Origin: JAHCHG01 sp038246645
Lineage (GTDB): Bacteria; Acidobacteriota; Blastocatellia; Pyrinomonadales; Pyrinomonadaceae
Length of the DNA: 7,238 nt
Direction: 5' to 3'
Assembly: GCA_038246645.1 (NCBI GenBank)
Contig: JBBRVS010000248.1
Coordinates: forward strand, 1 to 7,238
The notes beneath the pieces are model-generated. The model had not been told where the DNA came from, searched no databases, and saw only the letters and a program-made list of their open reading frames with translations. Of this stretch, positions 5,077 through 7,238 are shown in pieces (within the stretch, counting starts at the first letter, position 1; every line of letters begins with the position of its first letter). Both the position numbers and the translations under genes were made by a program.

Positions 5077-7238
5077 ATGTTTAATCAGATAATAAAATTT
5101 TCTCTGCAAAACCGCCTGATCGTCGTGGCGATAGCTTCCTTACTGCTCGTTTGGGGAAGTTATGTGGCGATAAATCTGCCGGTTGATGTTTTGCCGGATT
5201 TGAATAAACCGACGGTAACAATTTTGACCGAAGCGAACGGACTAGCGCCGGAAGAAGTCGAAACGCTCGTCTCTTTTCCGATTGAAACGGCGATGAACGG
5301 TGTTCCCGGCGTGTCGCGCGTGCGTTCGCAAAGCGGCATCGGACTTTCGGTAATTTACGTCGAATTCGATTGGGGAACGGACGTTTACCGCAACCGTCAG
5401 CTCGTCGCCGAAAAGCTCTCGCAAGCCAAAGAACAGCTTCCGGCGGAAGTTTTGCCGAGTCTTGCGCCGATCTCTTCGATTATGGGCGAGATTATGCTCG
5501 TTTCCGTCAAATCGAAATCGGGAAAAACCGGTCCGCTCGACGTTCGCACGCTGGCAGATTGGACGATTCGCCCGCGTCTTTTGACGATTCAGGGCGTGGC
5601 GCAAATCATCAATATCGGCGGCGGCGTTAAGCAGTATCAAGTTCTCGTAACTCCGGAAAAACTCAAGCAGTTCGGCGTAACGCTCGAAGAAGTTTCCGCC
5701 GCGCTCGAAAAATCGAACTCGAATTCGACGGGCGGCTTTGTTGATGCACAATCGCAGGAATATCTCGTCCGCAACTTGGGCAGATTTTATTCGGTTGACG
5801 AACTGAAAAATACGGTCGTCGCTTACCGCAACAACACGGCAATCAAGGTCGGCGATGTAGCAAAAATCGAATTCGGCGCGAAGATCAAACGCGGCGATGC
5901 CGGTTCAAACGGAACACCCGCCGTGATTATGTCAATCCAGAAACAGCCCGGAACTTCGACACTGGAATTAACCGAAAAGATTGACACCGCGGTCAAAGAA
6001 TTACAGGCGAATTTGCCGGACGACATCGAGATCAACGCCAATCTTTTCCGGCAGGCGAATTTTATTGATACGTCAATTTCAAACGTCATCGAAGCATTGC
6101 GCGACGGCGCAATTCTCGTCGTCATCGTCTTATTTTTATTCTTGCTGAATTTCCGCACGACGTTTATTACTTTGACGGCGATCCCGCTGTCGTTTGTCGT
6201 GACATTTCTGATTTTCAAAGCCTTTGATATTTCGATCAACACGATGACTTTAGGCGGATTGGCGGTCGCCATCGGCGAACTCGTGGACGACTCGATTGTG
6301 GACATCGAGAACATTTTCAGGCGTTTGCGGGAAAACCGCAACGCCGAAAGACCGCGCCCGCCGCTCGAAGTCATTTATCACGCATCCCTCGAAATCCGTT
6401 CGTCAATCGTCTATGCGACGATCATCGTCGCGCTCGTTTTTATTCCCTTGTTCGCGCTTTCGGGTGTCGAAGGCAGACTGCTCGCGCCTTTGGGTTTGGC
6501 TTATATTACCGCGCTCGTCGCGTCGCTGTTTGTTTCCCTGACTGTAACGCCCGTACTTGCGTCGTATCTTTTGCCGAAAATGAAGGCGATGCGCGAGGGA
6601 AAAGACAGCTTTCTTGTAAGATTCCTAAAAAAATGGGACGAGAAGATTTTGCGCCGCACAATTCGTCATCCGTGGCTCGTCATCGGCGGTGCGACCGCGT
6701 TGTTTTTGATCGCCATTTCGACTCTGCCGTTTGTCGGCACGGCATTTTTGCCCGAATTTAACGAAGGAACTCTGACGATAAATATTCAGGCACAGCCCGG
6801 AACTTCTTTGAGCGAATCCGACCGCATCGGGCAGATCGCCGAAAAACTACTTTTGGAAGTGCCGGAAGTAATCTCGACGGGGCGCAGAACCGGACGTGCC
6901 GAAATGGACGAACACGCCGAAGGTGTTCATTACACGGAAATTGACGTTGATCTGAAAAAGGAAGACGCGCGTGAACGCGAAGTGATTCTCGAAGAGATAC
7001 GCGAGAAACTCGGCGTCATTCCGGGCGTTTCGACCAACGTCGGACAACCGATCTCGCACCGCATAGACCATTTGCAATCGGGCGTTCGCGCTCAAATCGC
7101 CGTCAAACTTTTCGGCGAAGATCTGGGTGTTTTGCGCTCAAAAGCCGAAGAAATCCGCAACGTCATCGCCGCAGTTCCGGGCGCGACCGACGTTCTGATC
7201 GAAAAACAAGTTTTGATCCCGCAAATCCGCTTTAATGT
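5077..7238 (+). CDS. Heavy-metal RND efflux transporter (CusA/CzcA family), N-terminal 720 codons
   Basis: The frame opens at ATG 5077 and is uninterrupted to the right edge, giving about 70% of a family member of roughly 1,030-1,050 residues. Visible: TM1 at about 14-32 followed by LPVDVLPD and the porter start; a first periplasmic domain with AMNGVPGVSRVRS and FDWGTDVY; a helix cluster at about 345-357, 361-382, 391-411, 443-462 and 473-499; TM7 at about 533-552; then the second porter half with FLPEFNEGTL, GRRTGRAEMDEHAEGVHYTEIDV and SHRIDHLQSG. TM4 contains GELVDDSIVDIEN with Asp404, Asp405 and Glu411, matching the proton-relay region of CusA/CzcA. It would use the proton gradient to drive metal export with the adaptor at 910-2910 and the channel at 2-259. 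Positions aligned with the CusA Met triad (573, 623, 672) carry Asn569, Tyr619 and His665, so copper specificity is not supported. Only a weak AAGAAG-like ribosome binding site precedes the ATG. Confidence 0.93.
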   Translation, partial: MFNQIIKFSLQNRLIVVAIASLLLVWGSYVAINLPVDVLPDLNKPTVTILTEANGLAPEEVETLVSFPIETAMNGVPGVSRVRSQSGIGLSVIYVEFDWGTDVYRNRQLVAEKLSQAKEQLPAEVLPSLAPISSIMGEIMLVSVKSKSGKTGPLDVRTLADWTIRPRLLTIQGVAQIINIGGGVKQYQVLVTPEKLKQFGVTLEEVSAALEKSNSNSTGGFVDAQSQEYLVRNLGRFYSVDELKNTVVAYRNNTAIKVGDVAKIEFGAKIKRGDAGSNGTPAVIMSIQKQPGTSTLELTEKIDTAVKELQANLPDDIEINANLFRQANFIDTSISNVIEALRDGAILVVIVLFLFLLNFRTTFITLTAIPLSFVVTFLIFKAFDISINTMTLGGLAVAIGELVDDSIVDIENIFRRLRENRNAERPRPPLEVIYHASLEIRSSIVYATIIVALVFIPLFALSGVEGRLLAPLGLAYITALVASLFVSLTVTPVLASYLLPKMKAMREGKDSFLVRFLKKWDEKILRRTIRHPWLVIGGATALFLIAISTLPFVGTAFLPEFNEGTLTINIQAQPGTSLSESDRIGQIAEKLLLEVPEVISTGRRTGRAEMDEHAEGVHYTEIDVDLKKEDAREREVILEEIREKLGVIPGVSTNVGQPISHRIDHLQSGVRAQIAVKLFGEDLGVLRSKAEEIRNVIAAVPGATDVLIEKQVLIPQIRFN

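Noticed and set aside
5047..5077. Promoter TTGTTC ... TATAAA before the RND gene
   Set aside because: The spacer is 19 bases and the TATAAA overlaps the ATG, so the transcript would start inside the gene; the spacing does not support a normal promoter.
5242..5751. Long antisense open frame opposite the RND gene
   Set aside because: It is Arg/Asn/Phe-rich with no recognisable domain and mirrors the codon pattern of the strongly supported RND gene on the + strand.
5823..6374. Second antisense open frame opposite the RND gene
   Set aside because: Its Ser/Ile/Thr-rich composition reflects the complement of the TM-coding region; no family resemblance or ribosome binding site.

Overview
The window carries most of a heavy-metal efflux locus of the CusCBA/CzcCBA type (RND tripartite pump), all on the + strand. 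In order it holds: the 3' end of a TolC/CusC-like outer-membrane factor; a lipoprotein with an FMN-binding-like domain; a 666-aa periplasmic adaptor (CusB/CzcB family) with an unusual N-terminal extension; a His-rich lipoprotein ending in a cupredoxin-like domain; a membrane-anchored DUF305 protein; and the first 720 codons of a CusA/CzcA-type RND transporter that runs off the right edge.

Host: the sequence suggests a Gram-negative bacterium of moderate GC. The mix of cupredoxin/YtkA-like lipoproteins, short heptamer repeats at a gene start and dispersed-type inverted repeats between genes is reminiscent of Acidobacteriota (Blastocatellia/Pyrinomonadaceae). This is an inference from style, not proof. 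No rRNA, tRNA, CRISPR array, transposase or integrase is visible.

Layout: 2-259 outer-membrane factor C-terminus; 287-904 FMN-binding-like lipoprotein; 910-2910 adaptor, five bases after the previous stop; 2911-3077 gap holding a large inverted repeat (21-bp perfect core, about 33-bp arms); 3078-4328 cupredoxin lipoprotein; 4372-4926 DUF305 protein with a strong ribosome binding site; 4927-5076 gap holding a second, unrelated inverted repeat of CCACAGAT type; 5077-7238 RND pump, partial. No gene-free stretch exceeds 170 bases.

How the genes may work together: the pump, adaptor and outer-membrane factor would form an envelope-spanning channel that exports metal from periplasm and/or cytoplasm. 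The cupredoxin lipoprotein and the DUF305 protein, rich in His, Met and Cys, are plausible periplasmic copper binders or chaperones delivering ions to it. The adaptor's extension resembles the YtkA/FixH-like domains of the lipoprotein, so it may be a built-in receiving domain. The flavin-binding-like lipoprotein has no standard role in such pumps. The pump lacks Met at the three positions that I align with the E. coli CusA copper-binding Met residues, so the exported ion is uncertain.

The most unusual points are the adaptor fusion with two membrane helices, its signal peptide encoded by two runs of heptamer repeats, the FMN-like lipoprotein lacking the canonical flavin motif, and the two inverted-repeat elements that bracket exactly the two-gene copper-handling module.
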